64,000 nucleotides of DNA from NCBI GenBank assembly GCA_041797745.1, contig JBHBZU010000047.1:1-64000 (forward strand). The letters run 5' to 3'. Source of the DNA: UBA3871 sp041797745. Its GTDB lineage: Bacteria; Bacillota; Clostridia; Peptostreptococcales; Anaerovoracaceae. Below, one piece after another: positions 52,835 to 62,045 of this stretch (within the stretch, counting starts at the first letter, position 1; every line of letters begins with the position of its first letter). Both the position numbers and the translations under genes were made by a program. The notes beneath the pieces are model-generated. The model did no database searches, had not been told where the DNA came from, and saw only the letters and a program-made list of their open reading frames with translations.

Positions 52835-54586
52835 ATGATTAAAGGACTGGCAAAATGCGTTCGCGAATATAAAGGCGATACAATTCTTGCACCATTACTT
52901 GTGGGGTTAGAAACAGGATTGGAGGTGTTGCTTCCTCTTATCATGGCAGGTCTTATCGACAAGGGTATAGATCAGGGAAATATGAGTGTAATAGCCAAGT
53001 ATGGAATGATTTTATTGGCAATTTCTTTCTGCTCGCTAGCTGCGGGTATTGTTGCAGGGAGAAAGGCGGCTTTCGCTTCTGCGGGTTTTGCCAAGAATTT
53101 AAGGCATGATATTTTTTACAATGTGCAGAATTTCTCTTTTTCAAACATTGATAAGTTTTCTACGGGAAGTATCGTAACCAGATTGACTACGGATATTAAC
53201 AATGTGCAGATGGCTTTTCAGATGATTATCAGAGCTGCGTTCAGAGCTCCCTTAATGCTGATTTTTTCGTTAAGTGCAGCCTTTAGCATAAATAAAAGTC
53301 TTTCTTTGGTTTTTGTTTTAGTGGTTCCGATTATGGTAATCAGCTTATGTTTGATTATGGCTGCTACTTTTAAGGTTTTTGATAAGATGTTTAAAACCTA
53401 TGATAAATTAAACAATCGAACCCAAGAAAATCTTCACGGAATCAGAGTTGTGAAATCCTTTGTTCGTGAAAACCATGAAACAGAACTTTTTAAGAGCGTT
53501 TCAGAAAAAATCTATAAATATGCAACCAGAGGCGAAAAGAATATTGCTTTTAATATGCCCGTACTTCAGTTTTGTATGTATGTGTGTATCCTTGTAATTT
53601 CTTGGTTTGGCGCCAGAGTTATAGTATCTTCGGGAGGCAATGCCGACATAGGACTTTCAACAGGAGAGCTCATGAGTCTTTTGACTTATGTAATGCAGGT
53701 TTTGATGAGTCTGCTGTTTCTTTCTATGATTTTCGTAATGATTACCATGGCAAAGTCTTCAGCGGAACGTATATTTCAGATATTGACCGAAGAAAGTGAC
53801 CTTACCAACGGCGAACATCCTGTTTATGAGGTAAAGGACGGCTCCATTGAGTTTGAAAATGTAGATTTTTCATATTTTAAAGACGAAAACAAAAATGTGC
53901 TTAATAATGTGAACTTAAAGATTGATTCAGGTGAAACTATCGGTATCATTGGCTCTACAGGTTCATCAAAGTCTACTTTGGTGCAAATGATTCCAAGGCT
54001 TTATGACGTTACCGCAGGTTCTGTAAAGGTCGGAGGCGTAGATGTAAGAGAGTACGATTTGGAGACTTTGAGAAATCAGGTAGCAATGGTTCTCCAAAAA
54101 AATGTTCTTTTCAGCGGAACCATTGCCGACAATCTGCGTTGGGGCAATGAAAATGCAACGGAGGAAGAGCTTCAGCGTGTCTGTGATTTGGCTCAAGCCA
54201 GTGAATTTATCAGTAAAAAGGAAGATGGTATAAACAGTGTTATTGAGCAGGGGGGCAGTAATGTCTCGGGAGGACAGAAACAGAGACTTACCATTGCAAG
54301 AGCCTTGCTTAAAAAACCTAAAATTCTTATACTGGATGATTCCACCTCTGCGGTGGATACGAAAACAGATTCGCTCATACGAAAGGCTTTTCGTCAGGAG
54401 ATTCCGGACACTACAAAGCTCATTATTGCTCAAAGAATTTCCTCGGTGCAGGATGCGGACAGAATTTTAGTACTTGATGACGGCAATATTGCAGCTTTCG
54501 GTAAGCACGATGAATTGCTGGAAAAGAGTGAGGTTTATCGCGAGATTTACGACTCACAGATGAAAGGGGGCTTGTCTGATGAGTAA
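52835..54586 (+). CDS. ABC exporter half-transporter with degenerate ATP site
   Basis: The start at 52835 is preceded by AAAGGGG; the in-frame ATG at 52817 is less well supported. The 583-residue protein has six membrane helices (about 1-310) and an ATPase domain. Walker A reads GSTGSSKS (373-380), with Ser in place of the usual Gly before Lys. After Walker B the residue is Asp502 (LILDDSTSAVD) instead of catalytic Glu. This is the pattern of the degenerate partner in heterodimeric exporters such as BmrCD, LmrCD and TM287/288. Its 3' end overlaps the partner gene by 8 bases. Drug or lipid export is the expected role. Confidence 0.88.
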   Translation: MIKGLAKCVREYKGDTILAPLLVGLETGLEVLLPLIMAGLIDKGIDQGNMSVIAKYGMILLAISFCSLAAGIVAGRKAAFASAGFAKNLRHDIFYNVQNFSFSNIDKFSTGSIVTRLTTDINNVQMAFQMIIRAAFRAPLMLIFSLSAAFSINKSLSLVFVLVVPIMVISLCLIMAATFKVFDKMFKTYDKLNNRTQENLHGIRVVKSFVRENHETELFKSVSEKIYKYATRGEKNIAFNMPVLQFCMYVCILVISWFGARVIVSSGGNADIGLSTGELMSLLTYVMQVLMSLLFLSMIFVMITMAKSSAERIFQILTEESDLTNGEHPVYEVKDGSIEFENVDFSYFKDENKNVLNNVNLKIDSGETIGIIGSTGSSKSTLVQMIPRLYDVTAGSVKVGGVDVREYDLETLRNQVAMVLQKNVLFSGTIADNLRWGNENATEEELQRVCDLAQASEFISKKEDGINSVIEQGGSNVSGGQKQRLTIARALLKKPKILILDDSTSAVDTKTDSLIRKAFRQEIPDTTKLIIAQRISSVQDADRILVLDDGNIAAFGKHDELLEKSEVYREIYDSQMKGGLSDE

Positions 54587-56522
54587 TATGGAAAAGAAAG
54601 AAAATGTACACAGTCCAAAGGGCAACGGTATGGCAGGAAGAGCGGAAGTTCACGGCAAAGGTATTAAAGACGGAATTAAGGGACTTTCTAATTCAAAGGA
54701 CACTGTAAAGAGACTCCTCAAGTATTTTAGACCATATAGGGCGAGAATGATTTTCGTGATGGTGTGTATCGTTATAAGTGCTGTTGTTGGAGCTGTTTCT
54801 TCGCTGTTTATCAAATCGTTAATAGACGATTATATAGCTCCTATGCTGCTTCAGGCGATTCCTGATTATTCAGGCTTGGCGAAAATGATTACCAAATTGG
54901 CGGGTATTTTCGCAGTAGGCGTATTGGCGGCATGGAGTCAGAGCTATCTCATGGTAAATGTAGGTCAGGGGATTTTACGAAATATCCGTAATGAGATGTT
55001 TGAGCATATGCAGACTTTGCCTATCAGGTACTTTGATACCAATAGCCATGGTGACATAATGTCCCATTACACCAACGATACAGACACTTTAAGGCAACTG
55101 ATATCCGTTTCAATACCACAGATGTTGTCAGCGGTGCTTACAATTATTGCAGTGCTTTTGTCCATGATGTATCTTAGTATATGGCTTACGCTTTTCGCGC
55201 TTTTATGCGTATTTGCGGTCTTTAAGGTGATAAAGCTTGTAGGAGGTAAAAGCGGCAAATATTTTAGACAGCAGCAAGCCTCAGTAGGTAAGATAAACGG
55301 CTTTATCGAAGAAATGATTACAGGACAGAAAGTTATTAAGGTTTTCTGTCACGAAGAGCAGACAAAGGAAGAGTTTGACCGCTTAAATGAAGAGCTTTGT
55401 CAAAATATGGGAAAAGCGAATGCTTATGCCAACATTCTCATGCCAATTATGGGAAATATGGGATACCTGCTCTACGTTTTAATCGCTATTGTGGGAGGCG
55501 CACTGGCGATTGTAAAGGTGCCGAATCTCACATTGACAGGTATCGGAATTTTGACTTTGGGTACCATAGCTTCATTTTTACAATTATCTAGGAACTTTAT
55601 ACAACCAATTTCTCAAGTTTCTCAACAAATCAACTCCATTGTGCTGGCTTTAGCCGGTGCCGAGAGAATTTTCAAGCTTTTGGATGTGGAGAGCGAAAGA
55701 AACGAGGGCAAGGTTACTTTAGAGAATACAGGTGAGGGTTGGGTTTGGCAGGTGCCACAGGCTGACGGCAGCAAAAAATTCGTAGCTTTGCAGGGAGATG
55801 TCAGACTTAATCATGTAAATTTCAGTTATACAAAAGAAAAAGAGATTCTCCATGACATGAATATCTTTGCAAAACCGGGGCAAAAGGTGGCTTTTGTGGG
55901 ACCTACCGGCGCAGGAAAAACCACAATCACAAACCTAATCAACAGATTCTACGATATTGATTCCGGCGATATTACATACGACGGTATAAACATACGAGAC
56001 ATTGATAAAAGAGATCTTCGTAAGTCGTTAGGCGTGGTATTGCAGGAAGTAAATCTTTTTACCGGTACGGTTATGGAGAATATTCGTTACGGGAATTTAG
56101 AGGCAACGGATCAGGAATGTATTGACGCGGCGAAACTTGCCAACGCTGACGGCTTCATCAAGCTCCTCCCTCAAGGCTACAATACCGTTTTAGAGGGTGA
56201 CGGGGCAGGTCTTTCTCAAGGTCAGAGGCAGCTTATTTCCATTGCCAGAGCAGCTGTCAGCAATCCTCCGGTAATGATTTTGGATGAGGCGACCTCATCT
56301 ATTGACACGAGAACCGAAGTGATTGTTCAGCGAGGCATGGATGCGCTTATGAAAGGACGTACAGTATTTGTAATTGCCCATAGACTTTCTACGGTGCAAA
56401 ATGCGAATGTCATAATGGTATTGGAAGAGGGAAGTATCATTGAGAGGGGCACTCACAATGAATTAATTGAACAGAAAGGCAAGTATTATCAACTTTATAC
56501 CGGTAATACAGAGCTAGCCTAG
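54579..56522 (+). CDS. ABC exporter half-transporter with canonical ATP site
   Basis: The 647-residue partner of the preceding gene. An extended N terminus of about 55 residues precedes six membrane helices (about 60-370). The ATPase domain has a normal Walker A GPTGAGKTT, signature LSQGQRQLISIARA and Walker B VMILDEATSSIDT with catalytic Glu. Such pairs form an asymmetric exporter with one active site. An insertion of about 25 residues (GEGWVWQVPQADGSKKF) lies at the start of the ATPase domain, as in other family members. A tRNA gene follows 43 bases after the stop. Confidence 0.88.
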   Translation: MSNMEKKENVHSPKGNGMAGRAEVHGKGIKDGIKGLSNSKDTVKRLLKYFRPYRARMIFVMVCIVISAVVGAVSSLFIKSLIDDYIAPMLLQAIPDYSGLAKMITKLAGIFAVGVLAAWSQSYLMVNVGQGILRNIRNEMFEHMQTLPIRYFDTNSHGDIMSHYTNDTDTLRQLISVSIPQMLSAVLTIIAVLLSMMYLSIWLTLFALLCVFAVFKVIKLVGGKSGKYFRQQQASVGKINGFIEEMITGQKVIKVFCHEEQTKEEFDRLNEELCQNMGKANAYANILMPIMGNMGYLLYVLIAIVGGALAIVKVPNLTLTGIGILTLGTIASFLQLSRNFIQPISQVSQQINSIVLALAGAERIFKLLDVESERNEGKVTLENTGEGWVWQVPQADGSKKFVALQGDVRLNHVNFSYTKEKEILHDMNIFAKPGQKVAFVGPTGAGKTTITNLINRFYDIDSGDITYDGINIRDIDKRDLRKSLGVVLQEVNLFTGTVMENIRYGNLEATDQECIDAAKLANADGFIKLLPQGYNTVLEGDGAGLSQGQRQLISIARAAVSNPPVMILDEATSSIDTRTEVIVQRGMDALMKGRTVFVIAHRLSTVQNANVIMVLEEGSIIERGTHNELIEQKGKYYQLYTGNTELA

Positions 56523-56536
56523 CCTTGCCTATATAA

Positions 56537-56560
56537 GCCTCTTATGTTACAATAAGAGGC
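56537..56560 (+). repeat. Perfect hairpin 5 bases upstream of tRNA-Arg
   Basis: GCCTCTTA (56537-56544) pairs with TAAGAGGC (56553-56560) around an 8-base loop. There is no T tract, so it is not a normal terminator. It may mark a processing site between the ABC transcript and the tRNA. Confidence 0.5.
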
Positions 56561-56565
56561 GATGA

Positions 56566-56640
56566 GTCTCCGTAGTTAAATGGATATAACAGCGCTCTCC
56601 TAAAGCGTCGTTGGCGGTTCGATTCCGCCCGGGGATACCA
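56566..56640 (+). tRNA. tRNA-Arg (anticodon CCU)
   Basis: A full cloverleaf: acceptor GTCTCCG with CGGGGAT (two G-T pairs), D arm GTTAAATGGATATAAC, anticodon stem GCGCT/AGCGT with loop CTCCTAA (anticodon CCT in DNA, reads AGG codons), T arm GGCGG-TTCGATT-CCGCC. The 3' A and an encoded CCA end it at 56640. It is the only tRNA gene seen in the window. No integrase or att duplication is found beside it. Confidence 0.93.
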
Positions 56641-56650
56641 AATAGAAAGC

Positions 56651-56697
56651 ACCTTGAAATTGTTGAGTTTTCAGCTAGGACAAGGTGTTTTGTTTTG
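56651..56697 (+). terminator. Probable terminator after tRNA-Arg
   Basis: CACCTTG (56651-56657) pairs with CAAGGTG (56682-56688) across a 24-base loop, then TTTTGTTTT. Confidence 0.6.
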
Positions 56698-56739
56698 CAG
56701 TGAATTTCTTAAGCTGTTGTTTTGAATAAGTCCATAGTC

Positions 56740-56768
56740 TTGACAAATATTAACAGTACGAATATTAT
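56740..56768 (+). promoter_or_regulatory. Promoter for the first binding-protein gene
   Basis: Consensus TTGACA (56740-56745), 17-bp spacer, TATTAT (56763-56768), 37 bases before the start. Confidence 0.8.
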
Positions 56769-56804
56769 AAAAGGTACCGGAAGTGATAGATTTGGAGGGT
56801 AAAA

Positions 56805-57659
56805 ATGAAAAAAATATTGACATTCGCATTGATGATTATGGTGTTTTGCTGTAGTTTTCTTTTGAATGGATGTACTTTTTCTCAGGAAACTTCAGTTTTA
56901 AGGGTAGCCATGTCTCCGGATTTTCCACCAATGGAGTTTGTCGATACTTCAAAATCGGGTCAGGAAAAGTTCGCAGGTTTTGATGTAATGCTTGCCAAGT
57001 ATATAGCGGATTCCATGGATAAGAAGCTTGAAATAGTTCCTCTTGAATTTACTGCTTGCCAGGATGCCTTAGAAAAAGGAGAGGTCGATTTGGCTATTTC
57101 AGGTTTTGCCAGAAGCTCTGAACGTGAGGTAAGATTTAATATTTCTGACACATACGATCCGGGGCAGGAAGAGAAAGGTCATATAATTATAACGACCAAG
57201 AACTGCAAAGGGAAATTTAAAAACGTAGAAGATTTTGCAAACTGTAAGGTAGGCGCTCAAGAAAAATCCATACAAAAGGATTTATGCAATAAGGAGCTTC
57301 CGGATACCACGGAAATTGTGGCATTCAAAGATTTAAATACGGCAAAAAGCAAGCTTTTAAATGGAGAAATTGATGGTTTAGCCATGGCAGAGGGAAATGC
57401 CATAGTTATAATGGAAAGTGAGGAAAATCTTGTTAGAACCGGATTTTCTTTCAATAAAAATAATGCGGAAGCATTAAATGTGATTCTTATTCAAAAGGGT
57501 AACGAAAAGCTGACCCATGAGGTAAATAAGATTCTGGCTGAGGCTTCTGCTGCGGGTTATTATGCAAAATGGTATTCATCTGCAAAAGAATTATCAGGAA
57601 AGGAAAATGCAAAGGCTATAACATATGACGAGCATGGAAATATGATAGAAGTACAATAA
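56805..57659 (+). CDS. Amino-acid ABC transporter substrate-binding lipoprotein (copy 1)
   Basis: A 284-residue bacterial type 3 solute-binding protein for polar amino acids. The signal sequence ends in the lipobox LNGC with Cys23 as the lipidation site. The mature part begins with LRVAMSPDFPPMEF, and has GFDVMLAKYIAD and AISGFARSSEREVRFNISD, typical of the family. It is clearly related to the next gene, sharing long blocks such as MEFVDT-KSGQE, so the two are tandem paralogs. It has its own strong promoter and is separated from copy 2 by a terminator. The ribosome site TGGAGGG precedes the ATG. Confidence 0.9.
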   Translation: MKKILTFALMIMVFCCSFLLNGCTFSQETSVLRVAMSPDFPPMEFVDTSKSGQEKFAGFDVMLAKYIADSMDKKLEIVPLEFTACQDALEKGEVDLAISGFARSSEREVRFNISDTYDPGQEEKGHIIITTKNCKGKFKNVEDFANCKVGAQEKSIQKDLCNKELPDTTEIVAFKDLNTAKSKLLNGEIDGLAMAEGNAIVIMESEENLVRTGFSFNKNNAEALNVILIQKGNEKLTHEVNKILAEASAAGYYAKWYSSAKELSGKENAKAITYDEHGNMIEVQ

Positions 57660-57700
57660 AATTTTTAACATAGAAAGATAAAAAGGTCTAAAAGCCTTGG

Positions 57701-57733
57701 AAACCGGACATTCGAGTGGATGTTCGGTTTTTG
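57701..57733 (+). terminator. Intrinsic terminator after binding-protein copy 1
   Basis: AAACCGGACAT (57701-57711) pairs with ATGTTCGGTTT (57720-57730), one G-T pair, followed by TTT. Confidence 0.75.
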
Positions 57734-57802
57734 TTTACCTGTATTTTAGCATACGAGAAAACCGCAGAAAAAAGTATACAATTATTTAATGTAAATTTAT
57801 GC

Positions 57803-57831
57803 TTGACAAAGTTTATTTATGCGAGTAATAT
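57803..57831 (+). promoter_or_regulatory. Promoter for the binding protein/permease/ATPase operon
   Basis: Consensus TTGACA (57803-57808), 17-bp spacer, TAATAT (57826-57831). Confidence 0.8.
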
Positions 57832-57852
57832 GTTCTCATTGTATGGCGCGAC

Positions 57853-57893
57853 ATAAATATACATAAAAACTAATAAATATACATAATTATTCA
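57853..57893 (+). promoter_or_regulatory. Direct repeats and possible ArgR box in the leader
   Basis: ATAAATATACATAA occurs twice (57853-57866 and 57873-57886), 20 bp apart. TACATAATTATTCA (57880-57893) resembles the ArgR/AhrC box (TGAATAATTATTCA-like). It lies just downstream of the transcription start, a position suited for repression. Confidence 0.4.
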
Positions 57894-57943
57894 AAGGTAG
57901 GTATAATTAGTATCAAAATTTGAAAGAAAGAGGAAATAAGAGA

Positions 57944-58810
57944 ATGAAAAAGGTATTTGCTATTTTTATGACAGTCGTTATGATGATGGGAATTTTATCC
58001 CTTACCGGTTGCGGTTCAAAGGGAAATGATACAAAGCTTGAGGAAAAACCGATTCTTACAGTTGCACTTTCTCCGGATTTTGCACCAATGGAATTTGTAG
58101 ATACAACAAAGTCAGGACAGGAACAGTATGTAGGTTTTGATGTAACCCTTGCTAATTTTATCGCTGAAGAACTTGGAATGAAGCTGGAAATTAAACCTAT
58201 GAGTTTTGATGCTTGTCAGGCGGCAGTGCAAAGCGGAAATGTAATGATGTCCATTTCAGGATATTCCTATACCAAAGAAAGAGCTGAGAATTATAATCTT
58301 TCAGATTATTACTATGCCGGAGACAATGAAACGGAGCAAATAATTATCACTTCCAAAGAAAATGCGGGGAAGTTTTCAAAGGCGGAAGACTTTGCAAAAC
58401 TCACAGTAGGTGCGCAGACAGCCTCACTCCAATATTCTCTTTGTACAAGTGACTTACCTAAAACCACTAGAATTAAGGAATTTGGCGATGTGGGAACTGC
58501 GGTGGAAGCTTTGAGAAATGGAAACATTGACGCGCTGGCAGTTGCAAAGGGTAACGCGGAAGCTATTATTGCCAACAACACTAATCTTGCAGAATCCGGC
58601 TTTGAATTTGAAGTTGATGAAGAGGCTGAAAATAATGTAATTCTCATCAAAAAGGGTGATGACGAACTCTTATCAAAGGTTAACGAAGTACTGGCAAAGG
58701 CTTATGAACAGGGGCTTTATGTACAGTGGTATGAAGAAGCTAAAAAATTGGCAGGGATTGATACATCCAAAGATGTTACTTACGATGACCAAGGTAATGT
58801 AGAGGAATAG
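57944..58810 (+). CDS. Amino-acid ABC transporter substrate-binding lipoprotein (copy 2)
   Basis: The start at 57944 gives a normal signal peptide (MKKVFAIFMTVVMMMG) ending in the lipobox LTGC, Cys23; a TTG at 57920 is in frame but less likely. The 288-residue protein is a paralog of copy 1, with LTVALSPDFAPMEFVDTT and GFDVTLANFIAEELG. It is followed by its permease and ATPase, so it is the main binding protein of this system. Possible ArgR control would suggest arginine or another basic amino acid, but this is inference. Confidence 0.92.
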   Translation: MKKVFAIFMTVVMMMGILSLTGCGSKGNDTKLEEKPILTVALSPDFAPMEFVDTTKSGQEQYVGFDVTLANFIAEELGMKLEIKPMSFDACQAAVQSGNVMMSISGYSYTKERAENYNLSDYYYAGDNETEQIIITSKENAGKFSKAEDFAKLTVGAQTASLQYSLCTSDLPKTTRIKEFGDVGTAVEALRNGNIDALAVAKGNAEAIIANNTNLAESGFEFEVDEEAENNVILIKKGDDELLSKVNEVLAKAYEQGLYVQWYEEAKKLAGIDTSKDVTYDDQGNVEE

Positions 58811-58893
58811 CCTTTATAAACAGGCGGTGGGGAAAGATGATTAACAAAACAAGGTTGCATTTTTAGAACCGCGCAGAAAAGAGAAAAGAAATA

Positions 58894-59568
58894 ATGGGTG
58901 AATATATATCAAATATCAGTAAGATTTTAAGTGAATATTGGGATGTGTTCTTAATCACAGGCGTTGGATATACCCTGCTTCTTTCAGCAATTACCGTGGG
59001 CTTTGGGGCGATTTTAGGAATGTTGTTTTGTCTCGGCCGAATGTCTAACTGTAAGCCGTTAAAATGGCTGGCAGTAGCAGTTGTAGAGGTTGTGCGAGAC
59101 ACTCCCATGCTTTTGCAATTATATGTAGGCTATTTCTTGGTGCCTAAGGTTCTTCCCTTTGCTGTCTCCGATTTTGTCAGCATATCTATTGCTTTGATTA
59201 TCAACTCCGCAGCCTATGTGTCAGAGGTTTTCCGCTCGGGAATACAGGCTGTGGATTACGGTCAGACAGAGGCTGCAAGAAGTTTAGGGCTTTCAAGCGC
59301 ACAGACTATGACAAGGATTGTCATTCCTCAAGCGATAAAGAATATATTGCCTGCACTTGGTAATGAATTTATAACAATCGTAAAAGATACTTCATTGGCG
59401 TCAACTTTCTTCATAGGTGAGCTGATGACTTCTTATTTGAAAGTTAAAGGGGCTACCTATCTTACGATGGAGTGTCTCTTAATAGTAGGCTCGATTTACT
59501 TTACAATGACCTTTACTTTAAGCAAATTGCTGAATGCTTTTGAAAGGAGGCTTAAGGCAAATGATTAA
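58894..59568 (+). CDS. Amino-acid ABC transporter permease (HisM/GlnP family)
   Basis: A 224-residue membrane protein with about five helices and the inner-membrane EAA loop [25 protein letters not shown] (split over about 128-152), which contacts the ATPase. [14 protein letters not shown] is the typical family segment. It works with the adjacent ATPase and the two lipoproteins. The ATPase gene starts 8 bases before its stop. Confidence 0.93.
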   Translation: MGEYISNISKILSEYWDVFLITGVGYTLLLSAITVGFGAILGMLFCLGRMSNCKPLKWLAVAVVEVVRDTPMLLQLYVGYFLVPKVLPFAVSDFVSISIALIINSAAYVSEVFRSGIQAVDYGQTEAARSLGLSSAQTMTRIVIPQAIKNILPALGNEFITIVKDTSLASTFFIGELMTSYLKVKGATYLTMECLLIVGSIYFTMTFTLSKLLNAFERRLKAND

Positions 59569-60301
59569 AACCGTAGATTTGACAAAAAGCTTCGCTTTAA
59601 AAGGTAAAGGTGAGAAATTACAGGTACTTTGCGGTGTAAGTGAACATATTAAAAAAGGAGAGGTCGTATCTGTAATAGGACCCTCAGGCAGTGGAAAGTC
59701 TACTTTTTTAAGATGTCTTAATCTATTGGAAGCTCCGGACAGCGGAAGGATTTTTTTCGAGGGAGTAGACATTACTAAATCGGATGTAGACATAAATGTT
59801 CATAGGCAAAAGATGGGCATGGTCTTTCAGAACTTCAATGTTTTTCCGCATTTGTCCGTTTTGGAAAATATTACTATGGCACCGGTGCTTCTTAAAAAGA
59901 AAACCCAAGCGGAAGCCAATGCTTTGGCGAAGCAATTACTTGATAGGGTGGGGCTTTATGAAAAAGCGACAGAACATCCAAACAGATTGTCAGGAGGGCA
60001 AAAGCAAAGACTTGCTATCGTAAGAGCGCTGGCCATGGAGCCTGACGTAATGCTTTTCGATGAGCCGACTTCCGCGCTTGATCCTGAAATGGTAGGAGAA
60101 GTATTAGACGTAATCAAAGGCTTGGTAGTTGATGGAATGACTTCTGTAATAGTAACGCATGAAATGGGCTTTGCAAGGGAAGTAAGCTCCCGAGTTTTAT
60201 TCATGGACGGTGGAGTCATTGCTGAAAGCGGAAAACCTGAGGAAATTTTAGAGAATCCACAAAATCCGCGAACTAAAGAATTTCTTTCAAAGGTTCTTTA
60301 G
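59561..60301 (+). CDS. Polar amino-acid ABC transporter ATPase (GlnQ/HisP family)
   Basis: The start at 59561 follows the strong site AAAGGAGG (59542-59549). The 246-residue protein has Walker A GPSGSGKS (40-47), Q-loop [11 protein letters not shown], signature [15 protein letters not shown] and Walker [16 protein letters not shown], all typical of GlnQ. It energises amino-acid uptake through the preceding permease. Confidence 0.95.
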   Translation: MIKTVDLTKSFALKGKGEKLQVLCGVSEHIKKGEVVSVIGPSGSGKSTFLRCLNLLEAPDSGRIFFEGVDITKSDVDINVHRQKMGMVFQNFNVFPHLSVLENITMAPVLLKKKTQAEANALAKQLLDRVGLYEKATEHPNRLSGGQKQRLAIVRALAMEPDVMLFDEPTSALDPEMVGEVLDVIKGLVVDGMTSVIVTHEMGFAREVSSRVLFMDGGVIAESGKPEEILENPQNPRTKEFLSKVL

Positions 60302-60335
60302 CTATTAGGTATATTTGAAGAATAAGAGGGTTAAC

Positions 60336-61811
60336 ATGGAAAAGAAAGCTCTGTGGGAATATATTGACAAGCACGCAAAAGAATATATAGAAACATCCCA
60401 TAGAATCTGGGAATATGCGGAACTTTCGCTGCAAGAATTTAAATCCGCAGCGCTCTATAAAAGACTTCTTAAAAAAGAGGGTTTTCAGGTAGTGGAGAAT
60501 TTGGCAAATATTGAAACCGCCTTTTGCGGCATTTTCGCCATAAAGGATGGTCAGGTGGTTTGCCCGACAGCAAATGCGCCTGTGGGCACTACCGCGACCG
60601 TTGATTTGCAAGAACTACCCCATCCTATTGTGGCAATCTTGGCGGAGTTCGACGCACTTTCGGGGCTATCTCAAAAGGCAGGCATTGTTCTGAAAGAACC
60701 TGTTGCTTCTGAAGACGGCAGTAAATGCGCAAACGGTCATGGTTGCGGGCATAATATGCTGGGTGCCGCTTCTTATGGAGCTGCCTGCGCGGTTAAGAAT
60801 TTTTTGGAGGAAGCTGCAAAGGCTTCTTCGGGTTGCACAGGAACCATTATATACTACGGCTGTCCCGGCGAAGAGGGAGGCGCTGCAAAGGCTTTTCTGG
60901 GGCGAGAAAGAGAATGGGAACATCTGGATGCGGCAATTACATGGCATCCAGCAGATAAGAACAAGGTTACCACGGGTACCAACAATGCCTGTACTCAAGT
61001 TCTTTACAAATTCAAAGGAATTTCAGCTCATGCGGCAGGGAATCCGGAGATGGGAAGATCGGCGTTGGACGCGGTGGAGCTGATGAATACAGGTGTCCAA
61101 TATTTACGGGAGCATATGAAAAAGGAAGCTGCTGTACATTATGCAATTACCGATACGGGTGGTATTTCGCCCAATGTGGTGCAGGCAGAGGCCGCGGTGC
61201 TTTATATGGTAAGAGCGCAGAGTGTGCCGGACACGCTGGAGCTTCAACGTCGGGTAGATTTAATAGCAGATGGCGCGGCGCTTATGACAGAGACTACATA
61301 TGAGAGAATTTTTGTAGACGGAACATCTGACTTGGTGCCAAATACAGTTTTGGAAAAGGTACTTCATGAAAATCTCGTGGAAGTTCCGCTTCCTGAATAC
61401 ACTGCGGAAGAAATGTCTTTTGCAAGGGCTATATATGAGACCTACCACCATTTAGAGAAAGAAGATACACCTATTAGCCTAAAGGTTGAAGAATTTGAAA
61501 CTAATAATAATTTCGAGGCAGGCTCAACTGATGTGGGGGATGTAAGTCATCAAACGCCAACGGCACAGTTTACCGCAGTAACCTTTCCTCTTGGAGCGCC
61601 GGGACATTCTTGGCAAAATACTTCCTGCGGAGGTAGCAGCTTGGGGGACAAAGGAACTATATATGCTGCCAAGGTGCTTGCAGGAGCCGCAGTAGACCTG
61701 TTTAAGCGCCCAATGTTAATAGACAATGCAAGGGCGGAGTTTAAGAAACGTACCGAGGGCAAGCCTTATGTTTGTCCTATTCCAAAGGGTGTTAAGCCCT
61801 ATGTTATTTAG
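60336..61811 (+). CDS. M20-family amidohydrolase (AbgB-like)
   Basis: The start at 60336 is preceded by AAGAGGG. The 491-residue metalloenzyme of the M20 peptidase family resembles AbgB, the p-aminobenzoyl-glutamate hydrolase subunit. Zinc ligands are visible in GHGCGHNMLGA, CPGEEGGAAK, TWHPADKN and the C-terminal PGHSWQN. The dimerisation domain follows FKGISAHAAGNPEMGRSALDAVELMN. It lies 34 bases after the amino-acid ABC operon and may process imported acylated amino acids or dipeptides. Confidence 0.87.
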   Translation: MEKKALWEYIDKHAKEYIETSHRIWEYAELSLQEFKSAALYKRLLKKEGFQVVENLANIETAFCGIFAIKDGQVVCPTANAPVGTTATVDLQELPHPIVAILAEFDALSGLSQKAGIVLKEPVASEDGSKCANGHGCGHNMLGAASYGAACAVKNFLEEAAKASSGCTGTIIYYGCPGEEGGAAKAFLGREREWEHLDAAITWHPADKNKVTTGTNNACTQVLYKFKGISAHAAGNPEMGRSALDAVELMNTGVQYLREHMKKEAAVHYAITDTGGISPNVVQAEAAVLYMVRAQSVPDTLELQRRVDLIADGAALMTETTYERIFVDGTSDLVPNTVLEKVLHENLVEVPLPEYTAEEMSFARAIYETYHHLEKEDTPISLKVEEFETNNNFEAGSTDVGDVSHQTPTAQFTAVTFPLGAPGHSWQNTSCGGSSLGDKGTIYAAKVLAGAAVDLFKRPMLIDNARAEFKKRTEGKPYVCPIPKGVKPYVI

Positions 61812-61882
61812 TTAACAGGTTGAATAGATTGCTCAAAATGAGCGAAGTTCTTTACGAAATACAGGATAGTATTTAACATATC

Positions 61883-61927
61883 AAAAAAAGAAAGGTTTGC
61901 AGTTTTTGCTGCAAATCTTTCTTTTTT
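61883..61927. terminator. Bidirectional terminator between convergent genes
   Basis: A long hairpin: 61883-61902 pairs with 61909-61927 around a 6-base loop, with A-rich and T-rich flanks on the two sides. It serves both the M20 gene and the - strand acyl-CoA synthetase gene. Confidence 0.8.
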
Positions 61928-62045
61928 GTGATTTTAGTAATCTTAGTGATTTTAATGTTTATGCTTATAGGTTTATAGGATAAAAGTTTAAAACTTGACT
62001 TATAGTGCAAAACACGTTGATAATCGGTTTCAGTAAGTTGAGGTA

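Noticed and set aside
56566..56804. Integration site for a mobile element at tRNA-Arg
   Set aside because: No integrase, no duplicated tRNA 3' end and no foreign gene block follow; the downstream genes are ordinary transport genes.
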